A stretch of 64,000 bases of DNA from Hallella multisaccharivorax DSM 17128 (GTDB lineage: Bacteria; Bacteroidota; Bacteroidia; Bacteroidales; Bacteroidaceae): positions 2,990,422 to 3,054,421 of the forward strand of contig NZ_GL945017.1 in the NCBI RefSeq assembly GCF_000218235.1. The letters run 5' to 3'. The notes under the pieces are model-generated. The model saw only the letters and a program-made list of their open reading frames with translations, did no database searches and was not told the origin of the DNA. The translations under genes were made by a program, and so were the position numbers. This document shows, piece after piece, positions 19,502 to 28,630 of the stretch (positions within the stretch are counted from its first letter, which is position 1; every line of letters starts with the position of its first letter).

Positions 19502-20497
19502 ATGGCAGAATCAGTAGATATTCGTGAGCTGAACATTCTCATAGAGCAACAGAGCGGCTTTGTCAATGCCTTGACCATGGGCATGGGACAAGTCATTGTG
19601 GGGCAGTCGCATCTGATCGACTCCCTGCTCATTTCCCTCCTCAGTGACGGACATATCCTTTTGGAAGGCGTGCCTGGACTGGCTAAGACGTTAGCCATCA
19701 AGACCCTCTCACAGCTTGTCGACACCGATTTCTCACGTATTCAGTTCACTCCCGATCTGTTACCAGCCGATGTGGTGGGTACGATGGTCTATTCGCAGAA
19801 GGATGAGAGTTTCCATGTAAAAAAAGGCCCTGTGTTTGCCAACTTTGTCCTTGCAGATGAGATCAACCGTGCTCCGGCAAAGGTGCAGAGTGCGCTGCTT
19901 GAGGCTATGCAGGAGCATCAGGTCACTATCGGTGACCAGACGTTTGAGCTTCCCAAGCCGTTTCTTGTCCTTGCTACGCAGAACCCTATTGAGCAGGAAG
20001 GTACCTATCAGTTGCCTGAAGCACAGGTGGATCGTTTCATGCTCAAAGTTGTGATAGGTTATCCCACCGTTGAGGAGGAGAAACAGATCATCCGCGAGAA
20101 TATCCAGAGGACATTCCCAAAAGTGGAACCGGTGTGCAGTGCCAATGATATCCTCAAGGCCCGTGAGGTGGTAGGACAGGTCTATATTGATGAAAAGATT
20201 GAGCAATATATCGCTGACATCGTCTTTGCTTCGCGTTATCCCGACCGTTATGGACTGCCCCAGTTGAAAGACTTGATTACATTCGGTGGTTCGCCGCGTG
20301 CCAGTATCAATCTGGCAAAGGCAGCCCGTGCCTACGCTTTTATCAAGCATCGTGGCTATGTAGTGCCTGAGGATGTCCGGGCTGTGGTCCATGACGTGAT
20401 GCGTCACCGCATCGGGCTCTCTTACGAGGCAGAGGCTTCCAATGTCACCAGCGAAGAAATCGTAAGTCAAATTATCAACAAGGTGGAGGTGCCTTAA
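19502..20497 (+). CDS. MoxR-type AAA+ ATPase of the Bat operon
   Basis: A 331-aa MoxR-family AAA+ protein. Walker A is GVPGLAKT (residues 56-63), Walker B FVLADEINRA, and sensor 1 LATQNPIEQEGTYQLPEAQ. The ATG at 19502 gives the standard family length; ATG 19457 is possible, and GTG 19433 lies before the likely transcription start. MoxR proteins act as chaperones for VWA-domain partners; here those are the DUF58 and BatA/B proteins downstream. Its TAA overlaps the next ATG by one base. Confidence 0.93.
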   Translation: MAESVDIRELNILIEQQSGFVNALTMGMGQVIVGQSHLIDSLLISLLSDGHILLEGVPGLAKTLAIKTLSQLVDTDFSRIQFTPDLLPADVVGTMVYSQKDESFHVKKGPVFANFVLADEINRAPAKVQSALLEAMQEHQVTIGDQTFELPKPFLVLATQNPIEQEGTYQLPEAQVDRFMLKVVIGYPTVEEEKQIIRENIQRTFPKVEPVCSANDILKAREVVGQVYIDEKIEQYIADIVFASRYPDRYGLPQLKDLITFGGSPRASINLAKAARAYAFIKHRGYVVPEDVRAVVHDVMRHRIGLSYEAEASNVTSEEIVSQIINKVEVP

Positions 20498-21393
20498 TGG
20501 ATACTTCTGAGGTTCTGAAGAAGGTCAGGAAGATAGAAATCAAGACCCGTGGTCTAAGCCAGGATATCTTTGCGGGGCAATACCATTCTGCTTTCAAAGG
20601 CAGAGGAATGGAATTTGCCGAGGTGAGGGAATATCAGTTTGGCGATGACGTGCGTGACATCGACTGGAATGTCACGGCAAGGCTTCACCGTCCCTACGTG
20701 AAGGTGTTTGAGGAGGAACGTGAGCTGACGGTCATGTTGTTGATTGACGTCTCCGGTTCCCTCGATTTCGGTACCACTGTTCAGACGAAGCGCGATATGG
20801 CTACGGAGATAGCCGCCACGATAGCTTTCTCGGCTATTCAGAATAATGATAAGATAGGTGTCATCTTCTTTTCCGACAGGATAGAGAAATACATCCCGCC
20901 TAAGAAAGGTCGAAAGCACATCCTGTACATCATCAGGGAGATGCTCGACTTCCATCCTGTGAGCCATAAGACTGACATTGCCGCTGCCACGGCTTACTTG
21001 ACGCGGGTGATGAAGCGGCGGTGTACGTCGTTTCTTATCAGCGACTTCTATGATAACAAAGACTTCCAGCGCGAGATGGAGATCGCCAACCGTAAGCACG
21101 ATGTTGTCGCTATCCAAGTGTACGACCAGCGTGCCAAGACACTGCCGGATGTAGGGCTGTTGAAAGTCCGTGATGCTGAGACAGGACACGAAATGTATAT
21201 CGACACGTCGAGTAAGCGTCTTCGCCGCGCGCATACAGCCTATTGGATTGAAAGGGAAGCGCGTTTGCGGCAGATGTTTGCGAAGAGTAAGGTCGACTGG
21301 ATATCGATAGCCACGAATGAGGATTTTGTCAAGTCACTGATGATGCTCTTCAAGCAAAGGCATAAAAAGAATGTTGATCGTAGGATATTGTGA
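20497..21393 (+). CDS. DUF58 protein (VWA-like) of the Bat operon
   Basis: A 298-aa cytosolic protein with the DUF58 signature EVREYQFGDDVRDIDWNVTA and a VWA-like core containing LLIDVSGSLDFG (a MIDAS DxSxS). No membrane segment. MoxR plus DUF58 pairs are the conserved start of Bacteroidota aerotolerance operons; a metal-dependent adhesion-type interaction with the membrane Bat proteins is assumed from the family. Translationally coupled to moxR (one-base overlap). Confidence 0.9.
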   Translation: MDTSEVLKKVRKIEIKTRGLSQDIFAGQYHSAFKGRGMEFAEVREYQFGDDVRDIDWNVTARLHRPYVKVFEEERELTVMLLIDVSGSLDFGTTVQTKRDMATEIAATIAFSAIQNNDKIGVIFFSDRIEKYIPPKKGRKHILYIIREMLDFHPVSHKTDIAAATAYLTRVMKRRCTSFLISDFYDNKDFQREMEIANRKHDVVAIQVYDQRAKTLPDVGLLKVRDAETGHEMYIDTSSKRLRRAHTAYWIEREARLRQMFAKSKVDWISIATNEDFVKSLMMLFKQRHKKNVDRRIL

Positions 21394-21404
21394 CCATAAT
21401 AATA

Positions 21405-22481
21405 ATGGGAAGGATCGTTAAATACATATTCACTCTTTGTCTATTGTTCTTATCGTTAGAGCTTCAGGCCCAAGTAACGGTGGAACAGACGGTTGACTCC
21501 GTCGCTATGTTCATTGGCGAGCAGACGAAGTTGCGGCTTACCGTGGTGTTCCCCGAAGGCGCTAAGTTGCAATGGCCCCAATTGAAACAGCGGCAGAATA
21601 TAGTTCCGGGAGTAGAGGTTGTGGAGTCTTCGGCTCCGGACACACTGAGTTCAGGCAGTGAAATGAAAGTGGAAAAAGCATTCACTATCACATCCTTCTA
21701 CGAGCGTATCTATGCCATTCCCGCACTGACGGTGAAGGTCAACGGCAAGCCTTATAAGGGTGGAACCTCGGTTTTGAAAGTGATTACAGTGGATGTGGAC
21801 ACCCTGCATCCCAATCAATTTTTCCCACCTAAGGATGTGCAGGATAATCCATTCGAGTGGTCGGAATGGCGTCCATATTTCTGGCTCTCAGTCTTTGTGC
21901 TGTTGCTTTTCCTCGCAATTTGCTACCTCTTTGTACGATTGAAAGAAAATAAGCCTATCATCACGAAAGTGCGCATCGTGCGTCATATACCGCCACATCA
22001 GCGAGCTCTGAGTGAGATTGAGAACATCAAGAAGGAGCACCTGCAAGTCAGTGAGGATCAAAAGTCTTACTACACGCAACTCACAGATACCTTGAGAAAG
22101 TACATTCAGGAAAGGTTCGGATTCAATGCTTTGGAGATGACAACAGACCAGATCATTGACCGGTTGCAAGCTGCAGACGACAGAAAGATGATCGACGAGC
22201 TGCGGGAACTCTTCCAGACAGCTGACCTCGTGAAGTTCGCCAAGTATTCGACTCAGCTCAATGAGAATGATCTTAATCTTGTAAAGGCTATCAATTTTAT
22301 TGATGAAACCAAGCAGGAGGGGCAGGCTGTAGAGGAAAAGATAGTTCCACACCTTTCAGACGATGACAAGAAGGTCCGTTCCAACCGCATTACGATCAAG
22401 TCGTTATTATGGGTATGTGGTATCATCTCTTTCTTATTGTTGGCATACATTATATATAATGTGTACCTGTTGATGATGTGA
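21405..22481 (+). CDS. Membrane protein of the Bat operon, unassigned
   Basis: A 358-aa protein with a signal peptide ending LELQAQ, a beta-rich periplasmic domain (about 25-160, TVEQTVDSVAMFIGEQTKLRL), a membrane helix near 165-185 (WLSVFVLLLFLAICYLFVRL), a cytoplasmic alpha-helical part and a last helix near the C-terminus. The layout resembles a small BatD-like 'oxygen tolerance' protein. ATG 21405 is preferred over GTG 21390, which would overlap DUF58. It is found at this place in Bat operons, but its function is not known. Confidence 0.75.
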   Translation: MGRIVKYIFTLCLLFLSLELQAQVTVEQTVDSVAMFIGEQTKLRLTVVFPEGAKLQWPQLKQRQNIVPGVEVVESSAPDTLSSGSEMKVEKAFTITSFYERIYAIPALTVKVNGKPYKGGTSVLKVITVDVDTLHPNQFFPPKDVQDNPFEWSEWRPYFWLSVFVLLLFLAICYLFVRLKENKPIITKVRIVRHIPPHQRALSEIENIKKEHLQVSEDQKSYYTQLTDTLRKYIQERFGFNALEMTTDQIIDRLQAADDRKMIDELRELFQTADLVKFAKYSTQLNENDLNLVKAINFIDETKQEGQAVEEKIVPHLSDDDKKVRSNRITIKSLLWVCGIISFLLLAYIIYNVYLLMM

Positions 22482-22516
22482 GGTGGAGAAAGGGGCTGTA
22501 TATAATAATGTGAAAG

Positions 22517-23515
22517 ATGGAATTCGCAAATAAAGAATATTTCTTGCTTCTGTTGCTGCTCATTCCGTATGTGCTATGGTACTTTCTTTATCGTAAGAAG
22601 AGTGAGCCCACAATACGGATGAGTGATACGCATGCCTATCTCAACACGCCGAAGAGTTGGCGTGAGCATCTTTTGGACATGCCGATGTTACTGCGTTGTA
22701 TGACGTTCGTGCTTATCGTTTTAGTGCTTGCCCGGCCACAAACTCATAATTCGTGGGGCAACAAGACGGTGGAAGGCATCGACATCATGTTGGCAATGGA
22801 CGTGTCCACATCCATGCTTGCAGAGGACTTGCGGCCTAATCGCATTGATGCTGCCAAGGATGTGGCGTCAGATTTTATATCTGGTCGTCCCAATGATAAT
22901 ATTGGCTTGACGATCTTTGCCGGCGAGGCTTTTACACAGTGTCCGATGACAACAGATCATGCCTCGCTCCTGAATCTGTTGCATAATGTTAGGACTGACA
23001 TTGCCGCAAGAGGGTTGATACAGGATGGTACTGCCATAGGTATGGGGCTTGCCAATGCTATCTCGAGGCTTAAAAACTCTAAGGCGAAGAGTAAGGTTGT
23101 CATCCTGCTGACCGATGGCTCTAACAATATGGGTGATATTTCTCCCAAGACAGCGGCACAGATAGCAAAGTCGCTGGGTATCCGTGTGTATACTATTGCT
23201 GTGGGGACTAACCATGTGGCGCCTTATCCTGTGCAAGTGGGAGGAACCGTGCAGTATATTAATATGCCTGTTGACATCGACACGGGGACACTGAGCGATA
23301 TAGCTGCGACCACGGATGGAAACTTCTATCGTGCCACCAATACTACTCAATTGAAGAAGATATACAAAGATATAGATCAATTGGAAAAGACGAAGATGGA
23401 TGTAAAGAAGTTCTCCAAGCGTTATGAGGCTTATCAGCCCTTCGCTTTGGCGGCTGTGCTCTGCTTGCTGCTTGAACTTCTGCTTCGTAATACGGTCTTG
23501 AGGCGGTTGCCTTAA
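22517..23515 (+). CDS. batA: Aerotolerance protein BatA (VWA domain)
   Basis: A 332-aa membrane protein: two N-terminal helices (about 8-25 and 58-73), a VWA domain with a complete MIDAS start D95-S97-S99 (AMDVSTSML), LLTDGSNN further on, and a C-terminal helix near 310-328. The VWA domain faces the periplasm in the usual model. It and BatB are paralogues placed in tandem. Mutants of the orthologous operon in B. fragilis are aerosensitive; the molecular role is not settled. Confidence 0.93.
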   Translation: MEFANKEYFLLLLLLIPYVLWYFLYRKKSEPTIRMSDTHAYLNTPKSWREHLLDMPMLLRCMTFVLIVLVLARPQTHNSWGNKTVEGIDIMLAMDVSTSMLAEDLRPNRIDAAKDVASDFISGRPNDNIGLTIFAGEAFTQCPMTTDHASLLNLLHNVRTDIAARGLIQDGTAIGMGLANAISRLKNSKAKSKVVILLTDGSNNMGDISPKTAAQIAKSLGIRVYTIAVGTNHVAPYPVQVGGTVQYINMPVDIDTGTLSDIAATTDGNFYRATNTTQLKKIYKDIDQLEKTKMDVKKFSKRYEAYQPFALAAVLCLLLELLLRNTVLRRLP

Positions 23516-23584
23516 TAATCAGTAATAATTAAAGTATCATGATCAAGTAAAGCCCTAAGGAAAGGGTGGTTTATAAATAACAAT

Positions 23585-24610
23585 ATGCTTCGATTTGAAG
23601 ATCCTATATATCTCTGGTTGCTATGGCTGGTGCCACTCTTGGCATTGGTGCGGCTTTTTATGTGGCGGAAGCAGAAGGTGAGGCTGCAGAAGTTTGGTAA
23701 TCCTGCGTTGGTCAAAGGGCTCATGCCGGACGTCTCCAAATATCGCCCGACCGTGAAGTTTTGGCTGGTGAATGCAGCACTTGCCGTACTTATCGTGATG
23801 TTGGCACGGCCGCAGATGGGCGCGAAGCTCTCTCACGAAAGACGTAATGGCATAGAGGCGATTATCTGTATGGACATCTCCAACTCCATGCTTGCAGAAG
23901 ATGTGGCGCCAAGTCGTCTTGACAAAAGCAAGATGCTCGTGGAGAATTTGGTGGACCATTTCACTAACGACAAGGTTGGGTTAGTTGTTTTTGCAGGTGA
24001 CGCTTTCGTCCAATTGCCTATTACAAGCGATTATGTATCCGCAAAGATGTTTCTGCAAAACACGGATCCTTCTCTTATCCAGACGCAGGGGACCGACATC
24101 GGCCGAGCGATTAATGTAGCGATGCACAGTTTCACCAAACAAGATAAAGTGGGAAGGGCTATCATTGTCATCACTGATGGTGAGGATCATGAGGGCGGTG
24201 CTGAAAGAGCTGCAGCAGCTGCGAAGAAGCAGGGCATTAACGTCTTTATCCTTGGTGTGGGAGGCACTGGTGGTGCTCCGATCCCAATGGGTGACGGCAA
24301 TTATATGAAAGATGCTATGGGGCAGACTGTCATGTCTGCACTCAATGAGCAGATGTGCAAGCAGATAGCAAGGGCAGGAAGTGGTACTTACATCCATGTT
24401 GACAATACCTCGGATGCGCAAGAGCAGCTCAATGACCAGATCACTAAATTACAGAAGGGTGATACTGACTCTGTGATTTACAGTGAGTATAATGAGCAGT
24501 TCCAGGCGTTTGCAATTCTTGCTCTGCTAATCCTTATCCTTGATGTCTGCATCATGGAAGCGAAGAATCCCAGGCTTAAAAACGTAAGGCTGTTTAAGAA
24601 AAGAATGTAG
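23585..24610 (+). CDS. batB: Aerotolerance protein BatB (VWA domain)
   Basis: A 341-aa VWA membrane protein with helices at about 8-27 and 58-74, the MIDAS start D97-S99-S101 (CMDISNSMLAED), VITDGEDHEGG, and a C-terminal membrane helix. Closely parallels BatA in layout. The batC start follows its stop by one base, implying coupled translation. Confidence 0.93.
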   Translation: MLRFEDPIYLWLLWLVPLLALVRLFMWRKQKVRLQKFGNPALVKGLMPDVSKYRPTVKFWLVNAALAVLIVMLARPQMGAKLSHERRNGIEAIICMDISNSMLAEDVAPSRLDKSKMLVENLVDHFTNDKVGLVVFAGDAFVQLPITSDYVSAKMFLQNTDPSLIQTQGTDIGRAINVAMHSFTKQDKVGRAIIVITDGEDHEGGAERAAAAAKKQGINVFILGVGGTGGAPIPMGDGNYMKDAMGQTVMSALNEQMCKQIARAGSGTYIHVDNTSDAQEQLNDQITKLQKGDTDSVIYSEYNEQFQAFAILALLILILDVCIMEAKNPRLKNVRLFKKRM

Positions 24611-24611
24611 T

Positions 24612-25295
24612 ATGCGATTTTATCATCATATTTTCCTTCTCGTACTTTACCTGTTGAGTAGTTTGACAGTGCAAGCCCAAAGCGACAGACAGTTGATAAG
24701 AAGTGGCAATCGTCTCTTCCGACAGCAAAACTATGCCCGTGCGGAGATTGAATACCGGAAGGCATTAGGGAAGAATCCTTCCAATACGCAGGCCTTGTAC
24801 AATTTAGGATGTGCATTGCTTATGCAGCAGAAAGACAGTGCGGCAGTGACTCAGCTGGAGAATGCAGGAAAGAGTGAGACGGCAAAACGACGTAAAGCGA
24901 TGGCTTGGCATAATATTGGTGTGGCTTGCCAGAAGCATCAGCTCTTCCCTGAGGCTATCAAGGCTTATGAGGAAAGTCTCAGAAACAATCCGGCGGATAA
25001 TGAGACCCGCTATAATTTGGCTTTGTGCATGAGACAGCAGAAGAACCAAAAGAATAGAAATAAACAGGATCAGCAGAACAAAAACAAGCAAAAGCAGAAC
25101 AAAAACGACCATAACAATAAACAGAATAAAGACAAGAATCAGCAGCAGAAGCAGAGGCAGCAACAAAATGAGATGAGCAAGGACAATGCCGAGCAACTTC
25201 TCAACTATGCCGAGCAGGAAGAGGAGCAGACGCAGCAACGGCTGAAGAGATATGAGATTCAGCCACGCCGCCGCCGCTTGGAAAAGAACTGGTAG
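24612..25295 (+). CDS. batC: Aerotolerance protein BatC (TPR)
   Basis: A 227-aa protein with a signal peptide (cleavage near residue 22, VQAQ) and about three tetratricopeptide repeats at residues 25-140 (for example ALYNLGCALLMQQ, AMAWHNIGVACQKHQLFPEA). A Gln/Asn/Lys low-complexity stretch of about 50 residues follows (143-190), then a conserved end with NAEQLLNYAEQEE and RRRRLEKNW. A periplasmic scaffold for the Bat complex is the likely role. Confidence 0.9.
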   Translation: MRFYHHIFLLVLYLLSSLTVQAQSDRQLIRSGNRLFRQQNYARAEIEYRKALGKNPSNTQALYNLGCALLMQQKDSAAVTQLENAGKSETAKRRKAMAWHNIGVACQKHQLFPEAIKAYEESLRNNPADNETRYNLALCMRQQKNQKNRNKQDQQNKNKQKQNKNDHNNKQNKDKNQQQKQRQQQNEMSKDNAEQLLNYAEQEEEQTQQRLKRYEIQPRRRRLEKNW

Positions 25296-25344
25296 GCTTT
25301 TTGTTGACTTCTGGAAATTAGTGATTGTAAATGATCAAATATTT

Positions 25345-27174
25345 ATGACGCAGCATTTACTCTTATATATTTCACTTATCTTGGGCTTTTTATTCGGGGG
25401 CAGGAGTGTCTCTGTGGCTCAGATATCGGTGTCGGCACCCTCTAAGGTGGCGGAGGGAGAGAACTTTCGCATTGCCTACACCATCAATACACAGGATGTA
25501 GATGACTTCCGTGCTGGAAACGTCCCTTCCGGATTGGAATTGATAGCCGGTCCTTATACGTCGCAGCAGAGCAGTTATCAGATGATTAATGGGCACACTT
25601 CGAGTTCGTCATCCATTACGTTTACATTTACACTGTATGCTTCCAAGACGGGAACTTATACTATTCCTGCGGCTCGTGCGCGGGTGAGGGGTCATGTCGT
25701 TGCCTCACATCCAGTGCGGATTACGGTGGCAGGTCATTCTCATAACAGTGGAGGTTCTCCACAAATGCATCAGGATGGCGGTGGCAGACAGCCGGAAATG
25801 AGTGCTGCAGGTACTCCGATTTCGGATAAGGATTTATTTATTAAGGTCACAGCCAATAAGCGGGTTGTTCATGAACAAGAGCCGGTATTGCTTACGTATA
25901 AGGTCTATACGCTTGTAGACCTTACGCAACTGGAAGGCAAGATGCCTGATTTGACGGGTTTCCACAGTCAGGAAATACCGTTGCCCCAGCAGAAGAGCTT
26001 TCATCTGGAAAGAGTTAATGGGCGTCCTTATAAGTGTGTGACATGGAGTCAATATCTTATGTATCCGCAAATGACGGGTTCATTGAAGATTCCTTCGATT
26101 ACCTTTAAGGGTGTAGTCGTACAGCAGAATAGAAACGTGGATCCCTTTGAGGCGTTTTTCAATGGCGGTTCTGGCTATGTGGAGGTAAAGCGTAATATCG
26201 TTGCTCCGGGGCTGTCTATTCAGGTCGCTCCACTTCCAGCAAAACCTGTTGGCTTCTCCGGTGGAGTGGGTCGCTTTAATATCTTGGCGCATCTTAGTAG
26301 GAATACCGTGAAAGCAGGAGATCCTATCACGCTACACGTAGAGGTTAGTGGTACCGGCAATCTTAAGCTCATTAAGCAGCCCGTGGTCGCATTTCCAAAA
26401 GGTTTCGATAAGTATGATCCGAAAGTAACAGATAAAACAAGACTTACCAATACCGGCGTGGGCGGCAAGATGGTCTATGATTATCTCGCAGTCCCTCGCA
26501 ATCAGGGCCTGTATACGATACCTTCCATCTCATTCATCTATTATGATGTGGATGCCAATGCTTATAAGACGCTGTATACTCGGCCCTTTGTGGTTAATGT
26601 AGAACCTGGTGACGGCAAGGGGGCTTCTGAGAATTTCGACAACCCTGCCGACAACGATATTCATACTATCAAGACGGGGGATGCCAAGCCTGTCAGTGTT
26701 GGTGATTTCTTCTTAGGGAGTACTGCTTACTGGATTTGTCTGCTTCTACCTCTGGTTACCTTCATTGTGCTATTGGTCATCTTCCGTCGTCGAGCGATAG
26801 ATAATGCTGACATTGTGAAGATGCGGGGTAAGAAAGCCAACAAGATAGCTCACAAGCGGTTGAAGAAAGCCAGCAAACTGATGTTTGAGCACCGGAGTGC
26901 TGAGTTCTATGATGAAGTGCTTCATGCTCTATGGGGCTATGTGAGCTATAAACTCAATATGCCGATAGAGAGCTTGTCGATGGAGAACATCAAGGAGAAA
27001 CTCTCTTCACGGGGTGTCTCTGAAGAAGTTGTTAATAAATTCATCTCTGCTTTGGAGGAATGTGAGTATGAGCGCTATGCACCTGGTGATGAGGCGGGTA
27101 ACATGGAAAAGACATTCCAGTCAGCCATGACGGCCATAGTGGATATAGAGGATGTAATGAAAAGAAAGAAATGA
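25345..27174 (+). CDS. batD: Aerotolerance protein BatD
   Basis: A 609-aa BatD-family protein: signal peptide (about 1-25), repeated beta-sandwich periplasmic domains (DVDDFRAGNVPSGLELIAGP; later SGTGNLKLIKQP and DYLAVPRNQGLYTIPSI), a membrane helix near 470-492 (WICLLLPLVTFIVLLVIF) and a helical cytoplasmic tail. ATG 25345 is preferred because the signal peptide begins there; the frame extends 31 codons upstream into the end of batC. The last four bases overlap batE (ATGA). Confidence 0.92.
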   Translation: MTQHLLLYISLILGFLFGGRSVSVAQISVSAPSKVAEGENFRIAYTINTQDVDDFRAGNVPSGLELIAGPYTSQQSSYQMINGHTSSSSSITFTFTLYASKTGTYTIPAARARVRGHVVASHPVRITVAGHSHNSGGSPQMHQDGGGRQPEMSAAGTPISDKDLFIKVTANKRVVHEQEPVLLTYKVYTLVDLTQLEGKMPDLTGFHSQEIPLPQQKSFHLERVNGRPYKCVTWSQYLMYPQMTGSLKIPSITFKGVVVQQNRNVDPFEAFFNGGSGYVEVKRNIVAPGLSIQVAPLPAKPVGFSGGVGRFNILAHLSRNTVKAGDPITLHVEVSGTGNLKLIKQPVVAFPKGFDKYDPKVTDKTRLTNTGVGGKMVYDYLAVPRNQGLYTIPSISFIYYDVDANAYKTLYTRPFVVNVEPGDGKGASENFDNPADNDIHTIKTGDAKPVSVGDFFLGSTAYWICLLLPLVTFIVLLVIFRRRAIDNADIVKMRGKKANKIAHKRLKKASKLMFEHRSAEFYDEVLHALWGYVSYKLNMPIESLSMENIKEKLSSRGVSEEVVNKFISALEECEYERYAPGDEAGNMEKTFQSAMTAIVDIEDVMKRKK

Positions 27175-27932
27175 GCAATCATCGTTTAAACATATTGATA
27201 GTATTGCTTTTGGCGTTAGTAGCGTTGCCGTCTTTCGGCTCTGCCATAAGCAAGCGGGGCGCTGATGACAACTATCGTCAGGGCAATTATCAACAGGCTA
27301 TCGCGGATTATCAAGCGCTCCTCCGTCAAGGAGCCTCCGCAGAGGTGTATTTCAACTTAGGAAATGCCTACTATCGTTCAGACAGTCTTTCCAAGGCGAT
27401 TCTCTGCTATGAGCGTGCCTACCGTCTCTCTCCGAGTGACGACGACGTGCGGTTTAATCTTCAGTTTGCACGTTCGAAGACCATAGACAAAATTACGCCG
27501 CAAGATGATAACTTCTTTACGGCAGTCTATCGCAGCATTGTAACTTTTTGTGGTGTTGATAGTTGGGCATTGATAGGTATTGTGAGCATTGTGATGGCTC
27601 TCCTCTTAATGCTTGCCTATCTATTCGCATCACTTTTATGGATGAGGAAACTTGGCTTTTTCGGAAGCCTTGCATTCTTGGTTGTTTTTGTACTCTCAAC
27701 TGTCTTTGCCTGGCAGCAGAAATATTGGTTTGAGCATAGTCGGGGAGCCATTGTGATGTCGTCTTCCATTGGTGTCAAGCAGGAGCCTGAGGACAGAGCT
27801 CCTGATGCGTTCGTCCTGCACGAAGGCACACATGTAAATATTGAGGATGATGGTATCTCTGGATGGAAGCAAGTGAGGACAGGTGACGGTAGAGAAGGTT
27901 GGATCAAGTCAGGAGCAATTGAGAATATTTAA
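27171..27932 (+). CDS. batE: Aerotolerance protein BatE (TPR plus SH3)
   Basis: A 253-aa protein with a signal peptide, two TPR units (about 28-100, YRQGNYQQAIADYQALL and VYFNLGNAYYRSDSLSKAIL), two adjacent membrane helices (about 125-185) and a C-terminal bacterial SH3-like domain ending GREGWIKSGAIENI. It closes the Bat cluster; the PAP2 gene begins 2 bp after it. Confidence 0.9.
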   Translation: MSNHRLNILIVLLLALVALPSFGSAISKRGADDNYRQGNYQQAIADYQALLRQGASAEVYFNLGNAYYRSDSLSKAILCYERAYRLSPSDDDVRFNLQFARSKTIDKITPQDDNFFTAVYRSIVTFCGVDSWALIGIVSIVMALLLMLAYLFASLLWMRKLGFFGSLAFLVVFVLSTVFAWQQKYWFEHSRGAIVMSSSIGVKQEPEDRAPDAFVLHEGTHVNIEDDGISGWKQVRTGDGREGWIKSGAIENI

Positions 27933-27934
27933 AA

Positions 27935-28624
27935 ATGCCAGGCAGTTTTGATTTAAGCCTGCTACAATGGTTGAATAGCGGCAATTCGGCTTTCTTTGAT
28001 ACACTGGTGCCTATGCTTACCAATGGTATGGCTTGGCTACCTTTGTATGGCGCTTTGCTATATCTTGTCGTTAAGAACAATGAGACGATGGCTCAGATCG
28101 GCCTGATCATCGGAGCGGTATTGGTGTGTATTGTCCTTGCCGGTGGTGTAGACGACTTTATCGTAAAGCCCATGGTTGGGAGAATTCGTCCTTGTAATGA
28201 CCCGATGGTCAAGACACATCTGAATCTTATAGCGGGTACGCTTGAAGAGAGCTATAGCTTCTTCTCAGCTCACGCGGCCAATACCTTTTCTTTGGCTGTG
28301 TTCTTCTGTCTTCTGGTAAGAGACCGGCTGTTTTCTTCCGTAATGTCTTTTTGGGCATTACTGAATGTTTGGACACGATTATATCTGGGAGTGCATTATC
28401 CTTCTGATGTCTTTTGTGGGATGCTGTATGGCTCTCTCGTCGGGGTAGCCGTTTACTTCCTTTTCCATCGGGTTTATAATAAGCTCAATACTAATTTCCA
28501 ATACATTTCATCACAATACACTTCATCAGGCTATGCCAAGACTGATATCGACGTGGTTGTGTCAACTTTGGTGTTGACATTGGCTGTCATCATATTGGCG
28601 GCAGTCTATGGCACTTCATTTTAA
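27935..28624 (+). CDS. PAP2-family membrane phosphatase
   Basis: A 229-aa membrane protein carrying all three PAP2 motifs: KPMVGRIRP (motif 1), FFSAHAAN (motif 2) and RLYLGVHYPSDV (motif 3, with catalytic His). Five to six hydrophobic segments. Likely substrates are undecaprenyl diphosphate or phosphatidylglycerol phosphate; the sequence does not decide between them. It is 2 bp after batE and 6 bp before queA, so it belongs to the same transcription unit. Confidence 0.88.
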   Translation: MPGSFDLSLLQWLNSGNSAFFDTLVPMLTNGMAWLPLYGALLYLVVKNNETMAQIGLIIGAVLVCIVLAGGVDDFIVKPMVGRIRPCNDPMVKTHLNLIAGTLEESYSFFSAHAANTFSLAVFFCLLVRDRLFSSVMSFWALLNVWTRLYLGVHYPSDVFCGMLYGSLVGVAVYFLFHRVYNKLNTNFQYISSQYTSSGYAKTDIDVVVSTLVLTLAVIILAAVYGTSF

Positions 28625-28630
28625 GAGACA